From positions 83,784,958 to 83,848,957 of the forward strand of contig CP136069.1 of assembly GCA_032622095.1 (NCBI GenBank): a DNA stretch of 64,000 nt. Direction: 5' to 3'. The notes beneath the pieces were generated by a model, which was not told the DNA's origin, did not search any database, and saw only the letters and a list, made by a program, of their open reading frames with translations. The position numbers were made by a program, and so were the translations under genes. This stretch comes from Siphonodentalium dalli (lineage: Eukaryota; Mollusca; Scaphopoda; Gadilida; Siphonodentaliidae). Shown here piece by piece: positions 34,735 to 46,400 of the stretch. The first letter of the stretch is position 1; each line of letters begins with the position of its first letter.

Positions 34735-36040
34735 TGCTGTTAACTTCAATGTCACTACAATTATACTGTCAAAAGTCATATGTACTAACAATTTAAGATG
34801 AAATCTTCCCCTGAATTTATGGCCATTAACATAACACCATGCAACATGACACCAGCCTTCAGATTTCATTTATGATCATTATACAATACCTGCTAGTGTG
34901 ACATCTACTAGTATTCAGCACATATACATGCAGATAAATATAAGCTATATACATTAGGCCATATGCCAATTGCTCTTGCCTAATTTTGCTAAGACCTACC
35001 GCTTATTAGAATCTTGCACACAGTTCTTTTTATACTAAAAAAGTGATAAGACAGGATGCTAAAATCAAGACCACTTCATGCACTACCTGACAAATGTGTA
35101 GGCCTACCTATATACTGCATATGCACCAGTAAAGTAAATCATTGAATTAGAATAATGAATGGCATTGGTGGAGAATGACATTCTAAATAACACTCATATA
35201 TTTTAGTATAATAAAGCAACCTAATACCATAAATTAACTTCAACGAATAGTGTTATGGTCTATGCACACGCACTCGAGATCAAGATAGAGATATTTGCTT
35301 TCATTTTATGTGGACCATGACGTTCTATTTATTGTCGTGAAGAAACAGGTGCCCGTTGGACTCGAATAGCGGACGAAATGAGTTGGAACAGGGGTACCGT
35401 ACTAATAAATATTTCGCGTAACCAACACAAACGTGTTTGTTGAATTGATAATAAAAATATAGCGTACGTAAAGTGTTACTAAATAAAATATATATCTATT
35501 CAAGTAAAATTATTCTCTACTGACTAGCTTATTTCTATTATATATAAATTCAGAATAATACTTGCTAAGTTAGTAATAACTAAATCAGCTGTTGTTTTGG
35601 GTTTTTTTTTGGTTAACGCGAAATAATATTGTTCGGCTGACTCGATGCGGTGAATCGAATACACCACTGATAATCGATAATAAATTTCGCAAGCATATAA
35701 CCATCAAAATCAACGATTTAACTTTTGTATAATTTGAATATACGGGTTTATTAACAAAATTCTGAAAGAATACCGTAAGAAGCCATCGTCTAATGACAGT
35801 CAACAAGACAGCAATTGTTGAATTAAAAAAAAGAAGAATGTCTTACTTTCCAATTTCGCGCTAGCAGTTTTGCAATGACTGATAGTGATATTGATATTGA
35901 TAATTAAGCCTAGCATTAAAAGAAAAATCCACATATTCCACTGTTCACATCAACGCTAATGCAGACGAAGTGCGATGGTTCCTTTGAGGATATCGGTATA
36001 GACATTGGTGAAGATTCTAAAAGTTCCAATGGTAGGTTTA
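34735..36040. other. Intergenic, nothing recognised
   Basis: AT-rich sequence between the foldback element and MULE 2. No exon-like frame, RNA gene or family repeat was identified. Confidence 0.4.
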
Positions 36041-36057
36041 TAAAGGGTCTTAGTTAC

Positions 36058-36150
36058 GAATACAGGAGAAGTCGGCCCCGCGCGAAGTCGGCCCCATACG
36101 AAGACGGCCCCGCGCGAAGTCGGCACCAGAGAAGTCGGCCCCATTTATAA
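36058..36150. repeat. 3' TIR of MULE 2, five iterons
   Basis: Begins GAATACAGGAGAAGTCGG and repeats AAGTCGGCCCC-type units five times at 15-16 bp spacing, ending at CCCCATTTATAACAG. Confidence 0.85.
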
Positions 36151-36278
36151 CAGAACTATTGTTTAAAATCAATCTTTATTTATTTTATGAAATATGAAAC
36201 TGATAATATAGTGACAATATAACAATAACAAATACAGTTAACAATTCAAACAATGTCGTCGTCGCTATCGCTCTCGAA

Positions 36279-36737
36279 CTACACGGCTTGGCCCCAGTGG
36301 AAGTTGCATCCGTGGATGTTGATATCAGGGTAGACAGTTGTAGCAGCTTTCCATATAGCTCTTTCGAAATCCACAGTCATTTTTTCGAATGTCGCTGAAG
36401 GTGCAAGCTGCTCTTTAACATGTTTAAAGATGGCGAGGTAGTCCTTCGTTCTGCATCGGGACATCAGTGCATACAGGAGAGGTATCTGCTTAACATCCGT
36501 CTCATCATCGTTGCCAATAAACCCATGGATGCTGAACAGTTGCGCGAAGGGCTCTCTGACGACTTTGAACATGGCATCACAGTAGATATCATTGGCTGTC
36601 GATAGTAATCTCAGTTGTTCGTTGGTGGCAAAGATTATGTGGCGTGCCCCGTCTATTTTGATGTCACTGCGGAGGAAACCATCTGGAAGGAAGTCAGTGG
36701 CTATGTCGAAGTTACTCCCATGAAGCTCATATATCAC
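36279..36737 (-). pseudogene. MULE transposase fragment (DDE/RNase-H-like core)
   Basis: An open frame of 152 residues: NFDIATDFLPDGFLRSDIKI, TNEQLRLLSTANDIYCDAMF, EPFAQLFSIHGF, MTVDFERAIWKA and ending NIHGCNFHWGQAV. These are landmarks of the MULE transposase core: D in the YCDAMF strand, D in MTVDFE, and the C-x-FHW segment before the third acidic residue, which is lacking. The frame stops at TAG directly after QAV, then continues FESDSDDD, the acidic tail also seen at the end of the element 1 relic, so ~300 residues are deleted. It is cleaner than the copy in element 1, with no internal stop. As a truncated protein it lacks the full catalytic triad. Confidence 0.8.
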
Positions 36738-36897
36738 AGATTGACATTATTTTTACATATATTATAGAGGCGAAATTACACTATATACAAGATTTAAGTA
36801 TATTCTCATATATACTTGAGAAAATATTGAAAAATGAATGTTCGTATACTTGAGAAAAAATGGAAAGTTTTATCAAAATTAAAATTTTAAATCACTT

Positions 36898-36978
36898 ACC
36901 TGTGTTACATATTTGATGAGTCCAGCGAGAACATCTGTCGCATTCTATGGACTCTTGTCGATCTCTGACAAGAGATTT
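36898..36978 (-). pseudogene. PHD-like zinc-finger remnant with splice donor, in MULE 2
   Basis: Reads KSLVRDRQESIECDRCSRW then THQICNTG, a C-x2-C-x4-H-x2-C pattern like the zinc fingers fused to some animal MULE proteins. A perfect donor ACACAG|GTAAGTG directly follows, and a stop comes two codons into the intron. A TGA lies immediately upstream in frame. Whether it was once an exon of the transposase transcript is inference. Confidence 0.5.
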
Positions 36979-37365
36979 TCAATAAACGCAGTCAACAGGC
37001 ATTGTGCGCTGAATTGAGGAATGTATGAAAATCGGATAGCTGGGCTTACCTTAATATATACGTCTATAAATCCGAAGTGAGAATAATGAGCTAATGGCTT
37101 CGTTCGCTAAGCAGCAATCAACAGTACTTAGCGGTTTCTTTCATTGTCTGTCGGCAACCATCATTGTTTTTATAACTGAGCCGCTGTCAGTGACTGTCCA
37201 TAAGTGAAGTTAATTTTGTTATTACAGCTAAGAAAACACTGCAGACTTCACAATTAGCCTACACAAACACGACACTAAATCAATCAAATTAAGTTGGGGA
37301 CCTCATAATTAGCCTAAATAAACACTATATCAATAAAATTAAGCCGATTTAATCCCTTCTAATTA

Positions 37366-37451
37366 ATGGGGCCGACTTCTCTGGGGCCGACTTCGTGCGG
37401 GGCCGTCTTCGTATGGGGCCGACTTCGCGTGGGGCCGACTTCTCCAGATAC
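37366..37451. repeat. 5' TIR of MULE 2, five iterons
   Basis: On the minus strand it begins GTATCTGGAGAAGTCGG, the same end type as the left end of element 1, so both transposases face away from this terminus. Confidence 0.85.
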
Positions 37452-37506
37452 CTTAGTTACTCTTACCACAAGTCTAGCTACTAAGCTGGGCTACTAGTGA
37501 TGTGGG

Positions 37507-37600
37507 AACGGGAAGATTCGGTCGCGGGAAGATTCGGCTCGGTATTTTTCGGTCGAGGGAAGATTCGGCTGAGAAGATTCGGCTGGGAAGATTCGGCCAG
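37507..37600 (+). repeat. Tandem iterons GGGAAGATTCGG
   Basis: Five ~15-20 bp units of GAAGATTCGG(C/T) type directly beside MULE 2. They are not identical to the MULE iterons but have the same spacing and style (AAGATTCGG versus AAGTCGGCC). Confidence 0.7.
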
Positions 37601-37854
37601 TCTATTAATCTGGTTAATTAGTGCAGGGATTGTGGCTTGTTGGCAGCTTGGTCTTTGTATTATTGAAAGAACATTTAGTTGTAACAATAACAACTAATTG
37701 ACGCTAATGTGGGATCATTTACAAGGGTCTTGATTAACTCAGTTGTAGTAATAACATACTTTATTAGACGAATAATATAATACAAATTATGAAACATATT
37801 TACAGAAGCTAATAGACGGCCTAACGGAGAATACATACAGTAGCTATATATATA

Positions 37855-38240
37855 TAATCCATCACCATTTGAAACATTTTTGTCTCAGAAGATGACCATA
37901 GAGAAATAGAAAACAGCTGAAATCATAAAAAGATTACCCCCGTTTTGGCCCAACAGAATTCAGACTAAAAATGTATTTTCAATGGAAGGGGAATAGCACT
38001 ACCTTTAAAATATAGAGTTATTCCCCCTCCATTGAAAATAATACACTCTGCACAACAAAACCAGACGAAACTTAAACATAAAACATGTCGGTAACTCAAC
38101 AAAAACAACATGTTCACAGTTTATTACACCTGATAAGTTGATAATACAATGTTTTGGAGCTTCCTCTTTTAAATGGTATATAATATGGCATATATTTTAT
38201 ATATGTGATTTGAAGGTTCGAAAATTAAGTAGGCATTTAA
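37855..38240. mobile_element. AAGTGGGCC-family element, left-truncated
   Basis: Matches 38400-38755 of the complete copy, including an inner palindrome on AATGGAAGGGGAATA, and ends at AATTAAGTAGGCATTTAA. Confidence 0.65.
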
Positions 38241-38247
38241 GTTGGCT

Positions 38248-39488
38248 TTAACTTGTTTAGTGCCGGAACCCTATAGTGTATCATTCCAGGGTGCCAACTT
38301 TAGATTAAGTATTAAGGCCCACTTAATTTTCGTGCACTGATTATTATTTTTGTAGTGACTTGATAACAGTTTTAATAACAATCTATGCTATAAAATATGA
38401 TTAAAATACTATAATTCATCACCATTTGAAACATCTGTGTCTCAGAAGATGCCCATGGAGAAATATAAAACAGCTGTAATCATAGAATGATTCTCACCCT
38501 TTTGGCTCCCAGAATGCAACAGAATTCAAACTAAAGATGAATTTTCAATGGAAGGGGAATAACTCTATCTTTAAGATATAAGTTATTCCCCTCCATTGAA
38601 AATAATATACTTTTTACAACAATCTTGATGACAAAAACATGTTGTTAACTCAACAAAAACAACATGTTCACAGTTTATTACACCGGATAAGTTGATAACA
38701 CAATGTTTTGGAGCTTCCTTTTTCAAATGGGTTCAAAAATTAAGTGGGCCTTTAAATAGGTAGATTGTACCATATAACCACCCTCAAATCGCAAAACTGG
38801 GCATGTATCAGCTTCGATCAATAACATGCCATAAATGCACTACGACATAACTCGTAGTCGGCACAGAGCAACGCCATCTCATGGTATTATTATGAGTTAT
38901 CTTGTCCTACACTTTGCCACGTTTTTCTCATGAGTACTTCATCAGATAATCATGTTTGATATTGAAAATAGTAAACATGTGCTGATTTGACCTTTTGGAG
39001 TAGCCTCCACTAGTTCTGGCTATGACATAACTGGTTGTCACAGCCAGGTAATATCGTATCCCTCATTCCAGGTTTAGATGGGGGCACTGGATGCCGACTA
39101 CGAGTTATCTCGTACCTAAATTTTGACAAATACAATCTTACATGTGTGATCATGCTACTTCAAAATTGATGTCTAGTATTCAAACACACAAACTAACATG
39201 TTATTCTGGAGTGCAGAATGTTAGGGTCTTTGTGGTCTTTAACCCTTATCATAAAATGCCAATTCAGACAGCACAGCAGAGTTTGGCCCAATGCAGTGGG
39301 ATCATCACATCATATATATATTTGAGCTACCTAATATGGTTGAAATCATGTTTACGTGGGGAACTCAATTTCTTAAATTTCTACAGCAGAACATCTAGAC
39401 CCCCATATAAAGTATGAGACAACTCATAGTGGCATCCTGGAATATAGTGTAGTACGAGATAACTCGTAGCTAGCACTCAATGTGTTAA
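38248..39488. mobile_element. TTAA-flanked element hosting a nested element
   Basis: Ends TTAACTTGTTTAGTGCC and, from the right, TTAACACATTGAGTGCTAG. The motif TACGAGTTATCTCGTA occurs several times inside in both orientations (about 38846-38860, 39098-39114, 39452-39468). The element at 38312-38755 is inserted within its left part. Confidence 0.65.
38312..38755. mobile_element. AAGTGGGCC-family element, complete
   Basis: Inverted ends TTAAGGCCCACTTAATTTT and AAAATTAAGTGGGCCTTTAA with TTAA on each side. The internal palindrome TGAATTTTCAATGGAAGGGG/CCCCTCCATTGAAAATAATA surrounds 38560. Non-coding; fragments are scattered through the window. Confidence 0.75.
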
Positions 39489-39489
39489 A

Positions 39490-40250
39490 CAATTATAAAG
39501 GGATAAAGATTTCCAATCAACTCTAATCAACTGCCACATATCATAAATAAAATGGATAATAAAACACTGATTACACTCATCAACAACTCCACTAATCCAC
39601 CCTCATTAGAGGGACTTTTCTAGGGACTTGCTGCATTTCTAGGGACTTGCTGCATTTAGGTGAACCCGGAAAAACAACAAGGTCCAAACAGGGAACAAAT
39701 TGGTAAATTTGAGCAATTGGTGTCATTTGACGCAGGAGATTTAATAGAACAGAATGAAAAAAAATTCCAAAAATCCATTTCGGGGAAACTTTGTTATCCA
39801 AGATGGCATCCAACATGGGTCATGGTTGTCTATATAATATACAGTATCACATCAGTTCTCGAATAATATTATGTCAATATGCAATATATTGTGGCACCAG
39901 CATTACACAGTTATACCAGTTTGTGTAAAATTAGAAAACAGGAGTGAATTGTGTGACATGGACAGAAAATAATACAATCGAAGCCATGAAATGGGTGTCA
40001 AAATGGCCACAACCCCAAGTTTTTTGTGTAACAAAAAACAGAAGAGTGAACGTAAATCAATATAAAAAGAGTTTAAATATTGATTTAAATTATAATTTAT
40101 ATAATAAATATAACATTTAGAAGGACTGTGTAAGTTATTATCAAACAACCAAATTAATATTTAACTAGATAAATAGATGTACTCTCAGATTTACTCTAGC
40201 TTTAGTGTTTCTCCAATCAGAGCCTTATTCAGAGACAGGGTGATCATATT
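39490..40250. other. Upstream region of clavesin-like gene
   Basis: No repeat family or coding exon recognised. It should contain the plus-strand promoter and 5' UTR; an AATCAG|AGCC acceptor-like site near 40219 could mark a 5' UTR exon. Not demonstrable from sequence alone. Confidence 0.35.
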
Positions 40251-40280
40251 CGATGACCACTATTTCAAGGTAAACAGAGC

Positions 40281-40413
40281 ATGGCTGCTTACGGTTGGGG
40301 ACTTTCTGAAGAACTCACAAAGAAGGCCAGAGATGAGCTTCATGAAATCCCAGAGAAAAGACAACAGGATATGGACGCTGTCAGAGAACTTCTTGTCACC
40401 AGGCCAGATATCA
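40281..40413 (+). CDS. Clavesin-like gene, coding exon 1
   Basis: Residues 1-44 and the first base of codon 45, from [16 protein letters not shown] to VTRPDI. Donor ATCA|GTAAGT, phase 1, the same phase and place as intron 1 of the TTPAL-like gene. Confidence 0.9.
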
Positions 40414-43400
40414 GTAAGTGTTTAGGCCACTATTTAACCCTTTAATGATGGGGGCTGTGCTGGTGCAGCATTAAAGACCCTATGCCAGTGCATTCTCTTA
40501 TATATGCGAGTCTCCCATAGGGAGCCTCACATATATAAGAGAATGCACTGGCTTACAATGTCAAGGTAAATATTGTTATGCCAATGTATTCTCTTATATA
40601 TGCGAGGCTCCCATTTCGTAATTTATCTGTGTTATTTCGGACAATTGAAAATGCCAGGTATTATTGAATATCGTTTTTGTTTTACAGTTTAATTTACAAC
40701 TGAGGGGTTACCAATCCTTGATCGCGTATCAAAGAGATTCCGACAATATGAGTACTACTAATATGTTGCAAACAGTCGGCAGTTCAATTGATGATGCGAC
40801 ATGGTTACTCTTCGGGTTATTGTATATTCTACATATTTGCGACACTGCAGCTTTGAACTTATGGCGATGTCGTTGTATATTTCTACAAGAAAGGCGGCAC
40901 TACTACATGTAGTACGTCTTTGAAATGTGCCGACTGTCATCGTGTTCAATGAACTGAATGTACTCGCCCTTGACAAAAAATATGGCTGCCAGCAGCCATC
41001 TGGAATTTTAAAATTCAATCCATTAGCATGGGCTACAGGCCAGAGTGTTTGTCTGATCTTCATAAAATTTGTCGAGCATGTTAAATTTGACATGTAGATG
41101 GGAACGAGTCATTTTGGGGTCATTCTGCCATAAAACATGGCCGCTGGCAGCCATCTTGGATTTTACTCTTTGCATGACTAAATCCTTGTCATCGTATTCA
41201 ATGAACTGAATGCACTCGCCCTTGACAAAAAAATATGGCTGCCAGCAGCCATCTGGAATTTCAAAATTCAATCCATTAGCATGGGCTACAGGCCAGAGTG
41301 TTTGTCGAATCATCATGAAATTTGTCATGGATGTTAACACTGAAATGTAGATGGGAACGAGTCATTTTGGGGCCAGCTGCCATCTTGGATTTCAAAATTA
41401 AATTCATCATTCCATTTATTGTTCATCAATAAAATTTAACTTCTTTGCAAAAGTTGAGCTACATTGTCATGGACACATTCATTATCTTACTTCATTAATT
41501 TTTCCAAAACTATGACTTTCTGTCCATCCACACATATATCTCAGCCATAGGTTAGTATTGTAGCAGTTTGACCAATAATCCAAAGTAGGGTAGGTCTGGT
41601 ACCCTTGACACAACACGTTATTGTCATATAATAATAATAATCAATGTATATATATATAGCATATTTCACAGTAAATTAGTTTCAGTGCTCTTTATATGAG
41701 TTTTACCCTGGTCGTTGATTATATGTCCTCACTTACGAGGAAGCAATCCAAGAGTGAATGTTTGCATCAGGTTTAGTATAATAATAATATCGACTCCCAA
41801 CCGGGTACTCGGTTAGCAGGCGAGTCACCCGTGACAACTGTAGTACTGAGATCGCTTGCCAAAGGTAACCAACACAGTGTTTGACGTTCAACCACCGAGA
41901 GCGGAATTTGAATGCATGACACCTTCGCACCATGATGAGTCAAGTACAATTCCTCTTGACCACCACACCACAAATATTATTCTACAGTTATGTCCAAAAT
42001 AATGGATCCCTAAACCTCAGCAGAATTATGGGAATTTTTTAAAGAATTTAGTCGGAAATATGGCTTGCTGACATTCATCGGAAAGCTCATGGTGAGAGCT
42101 TTCCGATGAATGGCAACAAAGCCATATTTCTGACTAAATCCTGAAAAATTTCCCATAATTCTCCTGTGGTTAAAGGGTCTTATACTTCGGGCATTACTGT
42201 AGTTATGAAAGAAAATCCTTATTGCAGCTTTCCTCCGAACTGATGATCCATTCATGATGCGCTTCCTGAGAGCCAGAAAATTTCATCTGTTTGAAGCATT
42301 TAAACTTCTGACGAGATATTTTGAGTTCAGACAAGATAACTTCCAGCTCTTCAGGAACTTCAATGCTTCCGAACAAGGGATTAAAGAGGCGCTTCTTGAT
42401 GGTCTTCCTGGTGTGCTTCCAAATACGGACCATTTCGGCAGGTACCTCCTTCTTCTTCCAACTGCAAACTGGGATAATTCACGTTATGGCTTGGATGCTA
42501 TTTATAGAGCACTCTTGTTGACGCTAGAGAAATTGATTGATGACGAGGAGACACAAATTAATGGGATTGTTGTTATCGTCGACTGGAGCCAATTCAGCTT
42601 TAAACAGTCAACATGGCTGAGTCCCAAAGTTCTTAAACTGATGATTGAAGGTCTTCAGGTAAAACATTATCCATGATATTTATAAAAAAAAATGCTGTAT
42701 CTCTTCCGGGCCACAATTATAACAACATAATTTTTTAAAACCCCATTTCAAGATTATAAATAGTTGTTTTGTAAATAAGATACAGTTAAAACTGAAGATT
42801 GTGTATATTATTTGTCTATATTAGGCAAATAAGGTGGTTTATTTCTCACGTAGCCAAATAATTCGTTGTGAATTATCATTTAGTTGAAATTAAATTTGAC
42901 TTGCTTGAGAGTACTAACAAGATACAGTTATCCCTCTGGTAAGCCATGAACGTTTCTTTGAGATTGCCTGATCAACGTATCTGCTCTAAAATTACCCTGT
43001 AAAACTGTCCCGAAAGGTTGTAAGTATTATACAACTGAATTAATTAATAAAAAAAATTGAAATATAATCAATATTAATTGGTAGAAGCATTTCCAGACAG
43101 GTGTCTTCTATTTATATTTATTATTTTATACCCCGGAAACTATATAAAACATGTTAGGAAGATACACTATCTCTAAAGAGTACAGGACACTTTGTAACAT
43201 ACCACTGATAGTTCTTGAATAGCAATATTCTGATATCTATTGTTATAATAAAAGATTTGTAGGGATTTGAAGATTCCTACAAATGAGTGGATAGAAACAG
43301 ACATTTCAAATGTTTTTTTTCTGAACTGAATGGGAGAATTCATGCTGGTATGAATGGTTTTAAACAATTTTGTTTTATTCCAGCGCTTGAAGGCCCACTT

Positions 43401-46400
43401 AATTTTCGAACCCTCAGATCACATATATAAAATATATGCCATATTATATACCATTTGAAATAGGAAGCTCCAAAACATTGTATTATCAACTTATTTGATG
43501 CTATAAACTGTGAACATGTTGTCTTTATTGAAAAATGACATCTGTTCTATGCTAAAGTTTCTACATAAAGTGTATTATTTTTAATGGAAGGGTAATAACT
43601 CTATATATTTAGATATAGAGTTATTCTCCTTCCATTGAAAATAAACTATAGTTTGAATTCTGATGCATTCTGGGAGCCATAACGGGGGAAATGATTTTAT
43701 AATTTCAGCTCTACGAACGATGCAAACGACATGGTAATTATCATGACAATGAGTTTATGACTCGAGTCAAAAACTCATTTTCATTATAATTACCATGTTG
43801 CATAGTGTATTATTATCAATATTTTTGCCGAATACCTCAGTTTTAATAATTTTTAGAAGCCCTTTTTGAAAAAAAGTCGTATTATGTTATCAGTCTGTCT
43901 GTCCGTCCGTCTGTCCGTCTGTCTGTCTGTCCGTTAACATTTTTGGTTTCCGATCGATAACTCCAGTTTGGATTATTTGATCTGAACCAAAGTTGGTATG
44001 TGTATTTCCCAGCTAAAGATACAGGCCAAGTTCGAATATGGGTTCCGTCCAATTATTTTTACATGAGTTACGGCCCTTTTTCGACTTAGAATTTGACCGT
44101 CTGTTAACATTTTTGGTTTCCGACCGATAACTCCAGTTTGGATTATTTGATATGAACCAAAGTTTGTATGTGTATTTCCCAGCTAAAGATACAGGCCAAG
44201 TTCGAATATGGGTTCCGTCCAGTTATTTTTACATGAGTTACGGCCCTTTTTCGACTTAGAATTTGACCAATTTCATAACATTTTGGTTTCCGACTGATAA
44301 CTCCAGTTTTGATTATTTGATCTGAACCATAGTTTGTATGTGTATTTCCCAGCTAAAGATACAGGCCAAGTTCGAATATGGGTTCCGTCCAATTATTTTT
44401 ACATGAGTTACAGCCCTTTTTCAACTTAGAATTTGACCAATTTCATAACATTTTGGTTTCCGACTGATAACTCCAGTTTTGATTATTTGAGCTGAACCAA
44501 AGCTGGTATGTGTATTTCCCAGCTAAAACTACAGGCCATGTTTGAATATAGGTTCTGTCTAATTATTTTTACATGAGTTATGGCCATTTTTCGACTTAGA
44601 ATTTGACCATATTTTGGCATTGAAATTAGGGGTATATCAGATTTTCTTCAAATGTAAGCTCAAATTATTATCTTATTTTGCAATAGTACAATTCGAAATG
44701 GCTAAAGGGCGTATTTTGCCACGCCCTAGCGATGCTCTTGTTGTTTTATATGGACATGGACATTGTCAGGCATAACCAGTTGGCCAGTTTTCTAGATTGC
44801 CTAATGAAGTTTCATTATCAGATTTTGATTTATAACCAAAACTGACCAAGTCACCTGGCAAATTTAGGACTGACATAAACATTGGATGTGTGTCATATTG
44901 GATGAAAATGTTTTTGCATAAAAAAAATCCAAATAATATTTTGTTATGTGTATTTTTTCAGGATTGTTTCCCCATTAGGTTTGGTGCTATCCATTTCATT
45001 AATCAACCTTGGTACATTGAGGCAATTTTCAAGCTTCTGAGGCCATTTCTGAAAGAGAAAAACAGAAACAAGGTGAGTTGGTCCTGCATGATTAATCGTT
45101 TTGTCGAATTAATAATAGTTATTAATGCTTGAAGTTGTCAACAGTTTTCCATACTCACTCATATTTGTCTGCCGACCCAATGGGTTCGGAGGACTATTAT
45201 AATCAGCACGTACGTGCATCCGAGGTTTCCGGATGATAACTTTAGTTAGAGTGAACCAAATTAAATTAAATTTGGTATGTGGGTTTACTAGCAGAAAAGA
45301 CAGGTCAAGTTTGAATTCTGGTTCCGTCCGCCAATTTTCACCAGAGTTATGCCCCTTTTTTGTTCAACTTAGAATTTGACCAATTTCATAACATTTTGGT
45401 TTCCGACCGATAACTCAAGTTTTGATTATTTGATCTGAACCAAAGTTGGTATGTGTATTTCCCAGCTAAAGATACAGGCCAAGTTCAAATATGGGTTCCG
45501 TCCAATTATTTTTACATGAGTTACGGCCCTTTTTCGACTTAGAATTTGACCGTCTGTTAATTCGACTTAGAATTTGACTGTCTGTTAACATTTTTGGTTT
45601 CCGACCGATAACTCCAGTTTGGATTATTTGATCTAAACCAAAGTTGGTATGTGTCTTTCTCCCAGCAAAACACAGGTCAAGTTCGAATTTTCTCCAGAGT
45701 TATGTCCCTTTTTGACTTAGAATTTTTGCCAATTTGAGGTTTAGTAAATGTGTACTGAATGAAATTAAATTTGGTATATAGGTTTACTAGCACTAAAGAC
45801 CGGTTTTTATGCGCAAACAACGGTCGTATCAAGCCGACGCTTAGAGGCGGACATGAGGTCTACCGACCTTTTATTAAATTTATACATTATTATTTTTCTA
45901 TGAAGTTGTGAAAATCCCAGTGTATGAATTCAAAACTGACGAGAACATTTCCCTATACAATCTCCTAGCTGATGGTGCCGGTATATAAATTTTTAATCCC
46001 TCAAGTCTTCTTTGAAGTAGATTTCAATATCATTAAAAATATATTCATCTTTGATGTAGTCGTCATAGCAAATTATTTCAGGATGAAACTATCTCTTAAG
46101 CATATTTTAGTGTAATAGAATATTACAGAGTGATCAGGGCATAAGTTTTTACCACTCACATCCGCATCTCTCCCACTATTTTCAATCATGCCCCAGGATA
46201 GAGTCTTGAAGATGTGCTTTCATGTCATACCAGGTAACTATAACTCAAATTTGCAGTCACCTGTTCACCTGCAAATGGCTTTTATGAAGAAATATTTTTC
46301 ATTTTTGAAAGATTGATTTTTCTATCTTGTTTTTCCTAATTATACTTACTTCACAAGAACAGCTATTTTGTCATATTATTTTTTGTTCAGTTTTAATTTT

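Larger units (their letters stand above)
36058..37451 (-). mobile_element. MULE transposon 2 with 9-bp TSD
   Basis: A 1.39-kb element with five-iteron TIRs (36058-36150 and 37366-37451) and identical flanks CTTAGTTAC at 36049-36057 and 37452-37460. A 9-bp duplication is typical of MULE insertion. It carries a minus-strand transposase fragment and an upstream zinc-finger-like remnant. It is an internally deleted derivative: the sequence after FHWGQAV jumps to the same acidic 3' end as element 1. Confidence 0.85.

Noticed and set aside
43880-44650. CRISPR-like regular repeats
   Set aside because: Units of ~175 bp are repeated throughout with no unique spacers, in a eukaryotic intron; this is a tandem array.
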